Origin: Pseudoneurospora amorphoporcata | Taxonomy: Eukaryota; Ascomycota; Sordariomycetes; Sordariales; Sordariaceae | Assembly (NCBI GenBank): GCA_033297205.1 | Contig: MU859248.1 | Location: 1-64,000 of the forward strand | Direction of reading: 5' to 3' | Length of the DNA: 64,000 nt | In this document: positions 24,252-36,200 of the stretch, piece by piece | Layout: each line of letters starts with the position of its first letter | How positions within the stretch are numbered: the stretch's first letter is position 1 | Notes under the pieces: model-generated | Seen by the model: the letters and a program-made list of their open reading frames with translations, nothing else | Told to the model about the DNA's origin: nothing | Databases searched by the model: none | Position numbers and translations under genes: made by a program

Positions 24252-26213
24252 CTAGAATACAGTGCCGTCACTATCAATAAGGATAGGGGGCTCCTTGGTG
24301 TTTGGTCGGCTGACTTCGGCAATTTCGCGGCCACCCTATGAAGCGATAGTAGTTAGCATGGGAACTTGAAAATTAGACACAACAATAGGGGCCGAACTCA
24401 CCTTCCAGCTGCCAGCCTCCAGCATTTGAGCAAGGGTAAGCTCGTTACCCTGTAGCTCCTTCTCCAAGGCCTTGTTGACCTCAACGCAAAGCTTGTCGAG
24501 GAAGCCAACAGTGACGCCTCTCCACTCCACAATGACATCGTCACTGGGCTCAAACATGGGTGCCACTTCGTTCTCCCTGGTACCGGTGCGGTCGCAGTAC
24601 GAGGTGTAATGCGCCAAGCCGCGCTCCATATCCTCCTTCTTCAACGTCAGGACGCCAAGATCAATGAACAGACCGCCGTTGCGATACTCGGGAAGACCAG
24701 TAAGAAGCTCCTGGCCAGCAAACTGGATCTTCATAATACTCTGCATGGGCTGCATGAGCGAGTAAGTAAGCCACTGGGTAAGCTTGTGGAAGGGAAGAAT
24801 GCTCTCCCAGGGCGCAACACCGTTGGATTGGCCAGAGGTGTTGGGGAAAGGAGAAAATGTCGGGCTAGAGGGCGACTGCGCCGGCTGAGGCATGGAGCTG
24901 CAGGGCCAAGCGTCGCCCAAAGAAACGCCATTGATGGCAGTCCTCGATGGTGGCCAGACAGGAGCAAGGCCGCTCATGAGGACGTTCCACAAGACGGGGA
25001 GAGGAACAATCAAGCCGTTCGTCGCCTGTGTCGAGGGGTGGTCGAGGATGTGGTCCAGCATGTTTCCAGGCCGGCCGTCCGCGCCGAAGAACTCTGTCTT
25101 TTCCTCCAAAGCCTGGCCCAACCTAATGAGGAGGTGAGCGCGGCCTTCGATACCAGCCATCTCGTTGCCCGGTCCAGACTGCAACCCCTGGGCGAGCTTC
25201 TCGACGGTTAGGCTCGCCAAGCCCTCCTTGTCGACCTGGTACTTGTTGTTCTTGTTACCAGAAAACAGACCCTGATGTTTGTGTGTCAGTCCAGTGTGCT
25301 TCCGCAAGTCTACCAAAACTTGGACTCCAACTTACAATCTTAAACATTTCCAAACTAGCAACGGCAATGCCTTCGGATCGCCTGTAGATCCGGCCGTTCT
25401 CGTTGCTCTTGTAGCTCCACTGAGTGCCGGCACCGGCGTCCAGCAATACACTGACAAGGAAGAGATCGATCATGCGCTTGCACTTTTCCGTGTTGTCGAC
25501 ATCTTCGGGGAATGTGGACAGGAGGTGAGCGATGCGGTCGCGGCCGCCGATGGCGAAGTGCTGGTGACGGCCGTGGCCGGGAATGGATGTGAAAGGGGCG
25601 TCATAGTCTCTCTGTATCGCGGAGTGTTAGTTATCCATAATGTACTCAATGCGCAGTGTACCTGTTCCACACTGAAGCTCATGTCGGTGCGTTGTGCGGG
25701 ATGACCCGCTGTCATCTCAACTCCTTGGGGTCGCACTAACACCCACAGCACATTGCAGGGTACTTCGCACAGCCAACGTCAGGTCTTCCGAAGGGCAGGG
25801 ACAAATCGACTAACCTTGATGATATTGGCAACAAAAGTGACGACATCTTCAAACTTGTTCATGTCGACATCGAAGTGGTTAAGTTCGTCGCGCAGGGCCT
25901 TCTCGGTGACAATCTTGCAGCGCTCGCGGACGGCGCCCAGGCTCCTGAGGTATCCGACAGGGTCGAGCTGCGGGTCGGGGGGCTTGGGGATGTCGATCCG
26001 GGGGACGCCGGGGTTGAGACCGGGGGAGAAGGGCGGTGTTCCTGGATTGCTGCTCATGGTGGCGGCTGATGTTCGGTTTAGGATGCGCGAAGTGGAAAAA
26101 CCGGGAGACTTGATGCTGGACGAACCCGAGGTGAGGGAGGATTTTGACTGTGAGGCGCTCAGCGTTGGCGCCTCTGTCTTCGGCGCCTTATCCCTCCGCG
26201 AAAAAAGACCCAT
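24252..26213 (-). CDS. urc4: URC4/urg3-family protein (DUF1688), uracil catabolism
   Basis: Cytosolic protein of the URC4/urg3 family (DUF1688), genetically required for the URC pyrimidine-degradation route in yeasts; its exact reaction is not established in what I know. 542 residues in four exons: 26213-25815, 25611-25336, 25271-24402 and 24335-24252. Introns are 203, 64 and 66 nt, all phase 0. The start MGLFSRRDK at 26213 was preferred over an upstream in-frame codon because the extension is low quality. The first ~80 residues are Ser/Thr-rich and family-extra. The core has VGYLRSLGAVRERC, LNHFDVDMNKFEDVVTFV, RDYDAPFTSIPGHGRHQHF, DLFLVSVLLDAGAG, WSYKSNENGRIYRRSEG, GNMLDHILDHPS, VLWNVLMSGLAPVWPPSR and SDDVIVEWRGVTVGFLDK. 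The last exon ends LIDSDGTVF. No other URC gene is adjacent. Regulation by uracil would be expected from the family but no site is identified. Confidence 0.9.
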
Positions 26214-29200
26214 CTTTGCTGATTCGGTGGTAAAGAGGTGAATTGATGCGGTTGGCTCCTGGTGGATGCAATCGGTAGTCGGCCAATTCCTATGGCTGTC
26301 TCGATGTCGATGTTGCACTCTGGTTGCACTCTGAGGGCGTAGCTCGAAATGGGAGCGCGCAATTGGCGGGGTACAGGGCTGTTGATTGGCTGTTAGACAC
26401 TATCTATGACTGGTTTTCGAGGCGTATGACAGTCGCCTTGCGCCTAGAGGTGATAAAGGTGGAGGAGGAGGATCGCGGGAGGATGCGTAGGATAGGTTGC
26501 ACCAGATCGACAAGACAGATTGGTTCAGATTGGAGCAATGGGAGGCTCAGAGGACCAAGTTGTAGTCATGGATTCTCCCGTCTGGTCGCCGTCTGGTATC
26601 GCCCGTGGGGTATTGTTGCAGCGCTGCAGAGTTGCAATGACAAGTGGTCGGGCGATAGTGTAGCAGATACGGGGAGCGAAGGCAGTAATAGGAAGGTAAG
26701 AGGTAAGCAAGAGGAGGAGGTAAGGATATGTATTACCTAGTAGGTGAGTAATAGTCTATATGATATGACTTCTCGTCTAGTCTCTTTTTGCTTGGATATG
26801 CCGCCCGGCCTTGCTGATAAAAGATGGACTGTGCGAACGAGGGTCGGGTTCGGGTTCGGGTCCGAAGTGTGGTTTGTTTTAGTTGACGAATCAGTTGAAC
26901 GAGTGACTGGTTAGAATGACAAGAGGAAGAACGAATGAACCTCGACTCGGGGACTTTTTGATTTTGAATTCAGAAGACGGACACCGGGACCTTTTGTTTC
27001 GAAAACTCGCAAAGAGCCCTGGTTAAAAAAAAACAAACAAGAAAAGACGAGGGACGGGAAGGAGGAATGAAAGAAACTAAATGCAATGAGACGGTCACAT
27101 GGACCTCCCCAGAGACTGACATGGGATAGGATGATGCCAGTGGATGGGGGTTTGTATGGGGACCGACGGCCTGCAAAAGGGGGGCCTGGGAGAGGAGAAC
27201 TTTGGGCGCGAACCTTGACGACGGGAGGTTCGAGGTACCTACCGGCCTGCTGCCCAGTGCACCGAGTGGGCGCAGAACCTTGAGTGGCCCGTGGGCATGA
27301 GCGAGATGGGCACTGGCAGGAGTGGCACCGGGGTACGTTCGAAACCAGGGAGGACCTAGCCTGGAGGAGCTTGGACCACCCCCTCCGACCTTGCAGCCCA
27401 CAGTCCACGAATCTGGCAGTCTGTCCAGTGTGAAGGCAGTCGCAAACAGTCACGCACAGCAGGCGGGCACCTGGACGCGGTGCCTGCATTTCTTTGCTGC
27501 AGCTGCCTTCTGCGTGGGAATGCATGCCTGCTGGGTGGGATCGAGTGGATATGCAGTGGAATTGGTGGTTCGTGCTGACCCACAGGCTGCGGGAAAGCAA
27601 CGGGAGGACGTTCGCTCAGGGTTTTTGAGTTGGGCCGTGAACCTGGAACACCTAGACAGGACTTTTGCAGGTTTGAGCTTCGGTTTCGCTGAATATTACG
27701 ACATAGCTCGTCACCTTCTGGATTCCGACGCCCAGTTTCCACCAGCCGAGTGTCAAACAAGATGCAACCGAGTGACGAAATGGGTGTGTGACGGGCCCCT
27801 TATCGCCTGCAGAAAGGACAATCCTTCCATTTAATCGGCCGTTGTCCAGAAGCAGCGACGACGCCGCAATGAAGCGCAATCATGGTTGCAGTATCGATGG
27901 GACCTTTGTCGGACCCGACTGGTCGCCTTGAAAACTTTTTTACTCGAAGCCCCGGCTCCGTCCAGGGTGCTGGTGGATTACATCTGGATATTAATACAAC
28001 AACTCAACACGGCTCCCACTCGCCGAGCGCTATGCTTTTCAGAACTCGTACAACAACGACTCGAGAGTTCCCGACATGGGCTGATCACCAACCGCTGAGG
28101 CCCGTCCGAGGAGGGTCGAGGAGTGCCACAGAGGGTCTGGAGCGACCAAGCAACGACTAAAATAAGCCCCATCAGGCGTTAGAACCACTCGCTCTGGTTG
28201 TCGACAGCGGATCCTGGGCCAGAAGGGCAGTGTTGTCCAGTGTCGTGCTGCGCTGAGAAATTGACGCAGCGGAGGCCGGCGGAGGCCAGCGGAGCGTCGA
28301 GCCCCAAGCCCGGAACCGAAAGGATCCTCTCTCCCCCGCGGTGCACGTTCGGAACATCGAAATCTTTTCCCGACACGGTTCCTCTGCCGACACTATGCTA
28401 TATCTCTAGCCTACGGCCTCTACACTGGCCCCGACGCACAATCCACGTTGACAAATACCTAAGCCGAGAGGGCCATGAGAGCAGCCACAGCACTGCCATG
28501 GACTGTCTGGAACTCAGAGGACTGCCCAAACACTCGAGAACAATGAGCGAGGTCTCTCCGTGTTCCTGTTGTGGTCCCCGTCTGGTTCCAGCGATCCGGA
28601 CAAAATGAGCCCCCCTGCAAGCCACCTGTCCGGGAAGACTTCCAGTTGGCCGGATAGAGGGCAATGAACTCCAGAGCAACTCCAGTGAAACTCCAGTAAA
28701 CTCCAGAAACAGGGGTCCTGAGTGGGCGCCACGACCAGGAACAGACAAGGCTCTTCACAGCGGTAACCCGGCTGCCAGACAGGAGCCGAAGCTCTTATGC
28801 AGGTACATGTAACCTCAAGCAGGCCTCCTCGCACACCACCGGACCGTTAGCATTCTTCGCGACACCTTGTCACCTTCTGGAAACGAAATGCTACGGAGGA
28901 AGATCCGAACCTGGGCCGGCTCTTTCCACTTTGGTGCTGCTCAGCTCTCATCAAAAGCGGGACCCGGTACTCTACCGTTCCCCGAAAGCATGCGCTCGCG
29001 TGAAGCTGGAACGAAAAAACGATCGCCATCACGTTCTCCGTGCACTTGCATTCGCAGAGCGTACAGTCTACCTGTCTCGAGGTCTAAACGGCAAACATTT
29101 GTTGCCACAGCAACTATCGGGGCAAACTGGCGGCGGCCGTTAGCAGTCTATCCAACAGTTGAGCTTTCAGACGCGCCCACCCTGTCCCCTTGCACAATCA

Positions 29201-32200
29201 ATCAATCTGCCAAACTACCGTGCCGTGTTCACTCATGTAGGGAGTACGCAGGTGGGATATGCACGGCACTGCAGTTGCATTCGGTCGGGGTGGATTGCTT
29301 TGACTGTGGTGGCCCATCCACCCAAAAAATTCACCACCCTTCGCCACAAATTCCACAAAACCACGATGTTGACACGTGTGCAGCATGCGAGCGTCGCTGT
29401 GCCTCCTCCACCGCATCATATGCACGCACATCAGCACGTGTACGGCACAACATGACGACCACCAGGATATCAAGGACCACCTCTTCGACTTCACATCACA
29501 ACCTCATACCCTCCCTCGCTTCGTCTCGCTTGCTGCGCTGACCCAAGCACGGACAATAACCCCCCCAAAACACCGAGGTCGCTGCTTTGCTACATACCTT
29601 ATGTATGCCCATGTTGTCCATCATCGAGTCCTCTCGTATCGGATTCGGCCGTTTGACATAGCTCGGGCCTAGGTAATGTGCACTGTACCTACACCGGCTA
29701 CGCTTTCCATCTCTTGGGTTCATCGAGAAACTTCGCTTGGCATAACCCAGACCAGACTCCTCCCTAATTTGAGTTTTTTTGCAAACACCATACCGTTTTC
29801 GACACGCGCACATCAGCCCTCTGCCCGACTGGCCGTGCCAGGACATCATCTTGACCAAGGCAAAAAAGAAAGTGCAATCGACCGATAAGAAGCTTGCTAG
29901 GCGAACCAACGAAATCAGAACCGACGTGCTGGTACCCTAACGGACCTCATCCGTGCCATGCCCTGCACGCAAATCGTCTTTCTCGGGTGCGCCTTCCTGG
30001 AGAATGGAATCATCAAAACGTTTCTATCGACTTGGCATCACAGATTGGATCATTATCTCTCTTGAGCAGAATAAGACCTCCAGGCACAAAGAGAAATGGG
30101 TGCTCGTTTTCGGTTGGCCAAGAAAAGCAATGTGAGACAAGACAACTCGTATGGAATACATGTCCCAATCACACCTCCCATTCACCTCTGCCACCCATAT
30201 CTCCCGCTCTCATTCTTACGCTCTCACTTCGCTCACAGACTTCTTGTGTCCATCATCCCACCTCCCCTCCGGGACCGCGACCCTGGTGGGTACCGACCGG
30301 CGAAGACCCCGGACGAGCCCTACCGATATTACTTTCCGCGCTCTGAACGCCGTATGGAGCCCGAACGACATTACGTGCTTGCTTGATGTCTTGAAAGTCA
30401 CAAATTCACCCTATACACCACTCAACCGTAACTAGTGCTTCATTAAACCGAGTCGTGAACTCTTCCCCTCGTGTCCATCTCCTAAACGCATCAGGGCTCC
30501 TGGAGATCTGCGGAGGAGGTCCCGACTACATCTTGAGGACCGCTCGGGACCTCTCCGTCGTGTCCCGCTCTGCCTCTTGCTCTTAACCTTCACCCCATGC
30601 TCTGTGTCAAACGCTTGCCTTGCTCAACTCGCTGCAGGTTAGTGCCTTAAGCCGAACTGGGAGAGCAAATACCAAGAGTTCGACCTCTTTCCCCTCTGTC
30701 CCGATGGTATGACTCCACGAGTAGTCCGTCCCATCAAACTGGTAACGGTGGACTTACATCGGTGGCAGGTGGATATAGCAGTGACTGATCGGCACCCCAA
30801 ACTTCCCTCTTCAGTAAACCGGGGATATGGAATACCCTCTTTGGTTTCCTGGTCACCCTTGCCCTGAAGATCGGTATTTCAACACGTGTTTTGCGAGAAC
30901 ATCCATTCCGCTTTTCTCTTTTGCTAACTGCTTCCCTGTTGGCAATCACCATCATACCACAGTACACTATACCCCTTGGCATTTCCTTGTATCGTTCGAG
31001 GCCTCACTTTTCTCGTTTTTCTGCTCCAGCGGGCATTGCGTGATCCTGTTTGTACGTAATCGTAAACGGCTTTCTCCGTGACATCATCTTTTTGTCCCTG
31101 CTACACTAGTAGCGTAGCTCTATTGCTCATTTTGCTCATCAAATGGTAGCGTACCCAGACGGAACGAACCTGCCTCCCTACGTACCTTGCAAGATGCAGC
31201 AGCGTGGATGGTAAAAGAGGATCTTCACCAACGGTATTAACGGCGTACAGCCCCAAGGCCCTAACGCACCCCCTCAAAGCGTCGAAATCTAGACCTTCCG
31301 GGACATACAATAGGGGTCCCAAGTTATGGTGATGGGTAAAAGAAGCTATAAAAAGCTCGGATGGGGTAATTACCCCTTCTCTTGTACCAACGACAACCGA
31401 CGAAGCCGTTGAACCTTAAAAGTAGCTTTGATCCCCTCTTCGTCTCGTTCGCTCGCTCGCGATCAAAGCAGGGTACGAGGGGGAGCTCCCGTGCTTGCCG
31501 AAGTACGAGACCCCTTTCGGTCGATCGGTCTGTTAGTCGGTTTTCCGGACGGAGTGACGTGTGGTCGTTGTTCAGATGCCACTTGAATCCTTCTTTCCCT
31601 TTTTCAAAAAAAAAAAAAAAAAATTCCTTTTTTTGATTTGTCTTGTCGTGCTCGCCTCCCTTGTGACTGCCAATCTGTCTCAGGACAGTCACATTTCGTG
31701 TGCTTTGGGTGTTCATCTGTACTTTACCGCAGTTTATTCGTACGAACTCCGGGACGGGCGGGGGAAAGGATGAGCAGAGTTCGTCAACACCGATCCAAAG
31801 GTTCCAAACGATGTTTCTTGGAAAAATACCAGGGTCACCCCGAGCTGAAAACAAAGAAAAGGAAAGAAAAAAGAAAAACAAATAGCAAAAAAACCATAAG
31901 CGAGGGAGGAGAAAGCGTAGAAACACTGACAAATTCAACGATATCAGAGCGCGGAGCCGCGCGAAAGCGATCGAAACAACGAAGATATGGGGCGCTGGAG
32001 CGGGACAAGACACGGCCCGGGCGGGGCGGACGGAATGAACGGAACGGGAGGAAATAAGAAAATACGGGGGACCCGGGGAAAGAGCGGGAAAGGGGGAAGG
32101 GAACCTGAACGAAGCGAGGGAGTGGCAAAAAGGGCTCACACAGACCACCACAAGTTATGTTGGGATCATGCTGGTTTGATGTTTTTTTATTGGAAATACG

Positions 32201-33212
32201 GAACACAAAAACGAGAAAATGTGATTTATAATGTGGATCGAGAGATTAAAAAGTTGAGATCATGGGTTAATGGCCTGACGAAAGTAAAGAGCAATTTTTT
32301 TTTGGAGTGGGTACGAGGATGATGTTGTAGTTGGCGTTGATATATATGTCTTGATGCAATTTGATTGTTATTGTTCGATGCGTGACACTTTGATCCAACT
32401 GATTTATAATAGTGTTTTCCTTCTTTTTTTTTTTTTACCCGCTTCTTATGTTGATTCGCTGATCATAGTGCGTGCTTGTGGGGAAAAGGAATAAACACGA
32501 CAATCACCACTAGGTGCAAAGATAAACCAGGTCTAGACTCTTAAGCTGTACTGAGCTAGATTTCTCCATACACCACACGGTCTGTGACATTGAGAAGTCG
32601 ACGCAACACCAATGGATGGGGGTGATGATGGCAGGTAAAGATGGGTAGGGTTGACGATGTTGATGATGACGATAATATGATGTGGTGCATGGTCTCTAGA
32701 TGAATTGATTAATGTATCACATCTCGTACGCAGCTCCAACATACGAACCAAGCACGACCAACAATAAAAGACAGAAAGTACAACGCGCATACAACTCCGT
32801 ATTCTCCCATCCATCATCGTTATCGCCGTCGCCAACAACGTAGTGTATGTAGTGCAATGCTTCGCGAGAATAGATACAAGGGGCAAAATAGACAAAACCG
32901 TAAGCATTTGTTTTATGCGACCAGAACCGAACCAAACCATCCGCACCAAACCGACCAACCAACCGGACCCAAACGTTACTTTAAAAAAGAAAAGATATAC
33001 CTTGACCACTCCGTTTTGATCCCCATCTAAGATTCCACAACTGGGCAAATGATGATCAGGCCCCTATTCATGACCATACATCTTTGTGTGGCCACAAGTA
33101 TAATGTAGTCCGCAATGTAGACCAGCCCTTGCCCACTCCATTGAATACATAACACGCCAAAGAGGAACGAGAACGGATCCACATATAATCAGCCATGCCA
33201 GATATCGGGATC
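26214..33212. other. Seven-kilobase gene-free spacer
   Basis: No gene could be supported on either strand. The longest open frames (27322-27834 +, 27600-26911 -, 28867-29541 +, 32151-31324 -) are Pro/Ser/Arg/Cys-rich without motifs or convincing splice sites. Composition is patchy: GC-rich around 27-29 kb, strongly purine-rich on the plus strand at about 31850-32110, an 18-A run at 31606-31623, and a T run at about 32424-32436. Small tandem repeats are present (28667-28706, and GGGTTC units near 26841-26863). The left end holds the urc4 promoter, the right end the 3' side of the demethylase gene. Confidence 0.45.
28667..28706. repeat. Four-unit AACTCCAG short tandem array
   Basis: The octamer AACTCCAG occurs at 28667, 28678, 28689 and 28699, at 10-11 bp spacing, close to one helical turn. 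It lies in the gene-free spacer. It could be a cluster of factor sites or simple slippage; nothing else in the surroundings decides between them. Confidence 0.6.
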
Positions 33213-36200
33213 CTACACCTCCAACAGGTGATCGTGATCCGTCTCCATTTCATGGCGGTGGTGGTGATGGTCAGCCACCAGCTCAGCCGACGCCGCCGCC
33301 GCCCTTCTCCTCTCATCCTCTTCATCGTCATCGTGGACCAAGTCGATGAACATGTGATTGTCCGCCACCCCTTCGTCGGCAGGCGGGCCGATGCCCATAG
33401 GATCGTTCTCCGTCACCAGAGCGGACGACGAGGGCCTCTTAGTTGTAGAACTGGCACTTCCCCAAATGGAGTCACGAAACTTGGCTCTGTTGGCATCTGC
33501 GTGGTCGTCGTTATCGTGGTGATCGCGGAGTATCCGGTCCTCGAGACTGAGTGCCGGGCCGGATGCGCTGTTGTCTCCGTTAAAGTAGCGCGACTGGTGG
33601 AGGGGCGAATGATGGGATAGCGAGCCCGCACGCCCATTCAGTGTGTTGGAGGGTGACACCGAGTCTGGTCCACGCGAGGGGTGGACGTGAGAGCTGTTAG
33701 TCATCGACAAGCCCGGCGTTTGGGGCTGAGCTGATGACTGCCGCGAGAAGTACGTGTGACCGGGGCCGAATGGGTGCATTACCCCGGAACCTGTACCCAT
33801 GACCAACGTATGGGCCTCAGCGTTTTGAGCTTTGCGCTTTAGGCTGTTCGCCCTCCCTCTAACATCTTCAGGCAAGTCGTCCGGATCTTGTACACCATGT
33901 TGTTGTAGCAACTTTTGAAGCTTCGTGGGACGGGGTTTGCGGGTACTCTTGGACTGCTCCAGAATCGGGGGCGCCTCGGGCGCGACGGGATTCCATTTAT
34001 GCAGTTCCTGTCGGAGATAGTTGGTTTCGTATGCGAGCAATATTTCAGCACCCTCGATTTTCCGGAGATAGAAACGTTGGTTCTCCGCATCGGCAGCGGT
34101 CGAAAAACCAGAGCACAGAGGCGAAATGTGTTTGCGGAAACGTTCAGCCATGTCGATGATGTCCTTCAAGACTCCCTCCTCTTCAGGCCGGAACGGAAGG
34201 TTCGGTATCTCTTCGTACCAAGCGATCAAGTCTTCCAGCTTAGGCCGCGATGCGTCCCGAGGGATCTTGACTCGCCAGTCGCAGATCGGGCAGGTGTACT
34301 TGTCGTCCTCCTTCACTTTACCCCGGGCAATCTTCAGACACTTGCCATGATACCACTCACGACAATGCTCGCACTCGATCATCATACCCGCTTCCACACG
34401 GCGGCAGATGCAAAACACTTGTCTCGAGCCGCTTTCATCTTCGTTGTCTGAGTCATCATGCTCCCCATCCACACTGGGCTCCCTGGATGCTGGCTCAGCG
34501 GGTGATCTTGGCGTGTCCTCGACAGTGTTGAAACACCACTTGTTTCGGTCAAGGACGTAGTCCATGTGGCTCTTAAGAATGTGCAATGGGGCGTTACTTT
34601 TTCCGAAAAGCTTCTTTCCCTTACGCATCCAGTCTTCATGGCGCTTTTGTTCCTTCTCAAGGTCAAGCGTGCCGGGAGGTTTAGCTTGCAGTTCTTCGAC
34701 CTTTTTCATCACCTCGGCAACCTCGTTATACTTAGGTCTTTGAGTGTAATCGGGATCTGCGGAGCGCTTGTTCAAGTCGATGATCTGGCGTTGGGCCTCT
34801 CGTTGTTTATAAAGTATCGCGTCGACCATATCCAACGTCCCCTTGGAAATTGGCAGATTGGCGTGTTGTGCTTGTACCGACAAGGAGTCAAGTTGCGAAT
34901 AGTTAACAACATCGGCGTTGATCAACTCCCTAGCCTTTTTTTCCCATTCGCGACCCTTTTCAAGCTTTTCCTCCAGGTATTTGATGTTGTCCTCGTATAT
35001 TTGTATACCGAGGCGCTTTCCCTCATCTACCAACTCTTGGGCCTCATCGAGGGTCATGAACTTGGATCGACTCTCCCGGGCCTTTTCGTCCCATCTGAGT
35101 CTCTCCAGCGCGCTGTAGAGCTTTTCTACCTCGGGAATGTCGACATTGAAATTCTGGCCTTCCTCAAGGAGCTCTTCAACGGTACCAATCGGCTGAAGGT
35201 CTCGTGGTAGATCCAACATTTTCTTTGCACTTTCCTGGAAGGCCTTGATCGCTTCGGCTCGCTCCCGTAATTGTTGAATCTCAGAGCATTCGAACCCGAT
35301 CATTTCCGCTTCGTCAAGGAGGCGATGAATGTTGGCAACGTTGCGCATTTCCCGCTCCTTTTGATCGTGTTCAGCGTTTCCGACAGACTTTCGGACGCCG
35401 ACTGGCCAAGCCTTTTCGCTTTTTCGGCGATTCTGCTGTTTGCGGATAGTGTAATTAGTCGCCTCTTCTACCCAGTGGTTACAGCGATCGACGAAAAGTT
35501 TGAGAGTGGAAAGCGATGGCAACTCGTAGGGAATCTTCTCGCCTTCGCTTAGCAGATTGCGTAACGCCTTAAGCGACGGTTTTGCTTCATCGTCCAGGAG
35601 TCTTTGATATTTTTCCTCCCATGCCTCCGGTACATTGGCCTTGTCAGTAACCCTTTTAAGGGTAGATGCCATGACGGCGTCGGATTTCCGATAGTATAGG
35701 GCGTGTTCTTTGCCTAAAAAGCGGTCGGATTCCTGAGCATCGCAGCATTTGTGACTTCCAGCGTGTAGTAAGCATAGTACCATGCCGGTCTTCAGGCATA
35801 CAAACCGGGAGAGGTAGGTGTATGCCTTGCAGTAGAAACAAGCATACTCCTCTTCGGGCACGTCCACATCATTGATGGCAAACTGGATCGGGCACTGCTC
35901 GCTCGTCTCCCCGTTGAAAACGCAGGGATGGTGCGGAGACGGATGTTTTGCGTCGAGATGCGTGGCGATAAAGTCATGCTTACCGATGAACTCTTTACGC
36001 TGCGCCATCTCCCGCTGATGGATCCTGTCGAGAGCAGGGGCGAGCCATTTCGCTGTTTGGATCGTCAGCCCGGTACCCGTAATTCCATCCGCTGCGGCCC
36101 ATAATAGCTCGTCGTGAGAAAAACATGGTTGCCGTCGGAATGTCTGAAGCCGCTCCACTCCAGCAAGACCGAATGGCTCCCAGTCATTAGGGGCAAAATT

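Noticed and set aside
24609..25211. 200-codon antisense open frame over the urc4-like gene
   Set aside because: Mirror of the sense coding exon; no motif of its own.
27322..27834. 170-codon open frame (+) in the 7-kb spacer
   Set aside because: No motif, no splice context, random-looking composition with an overlapping long frame on the other strand.
31324..32151. 275-codon open frame (-)
   Set aside because: Phe/Ser/Pro runs translated from a polypyrimidine tract and an A run; low complexity.
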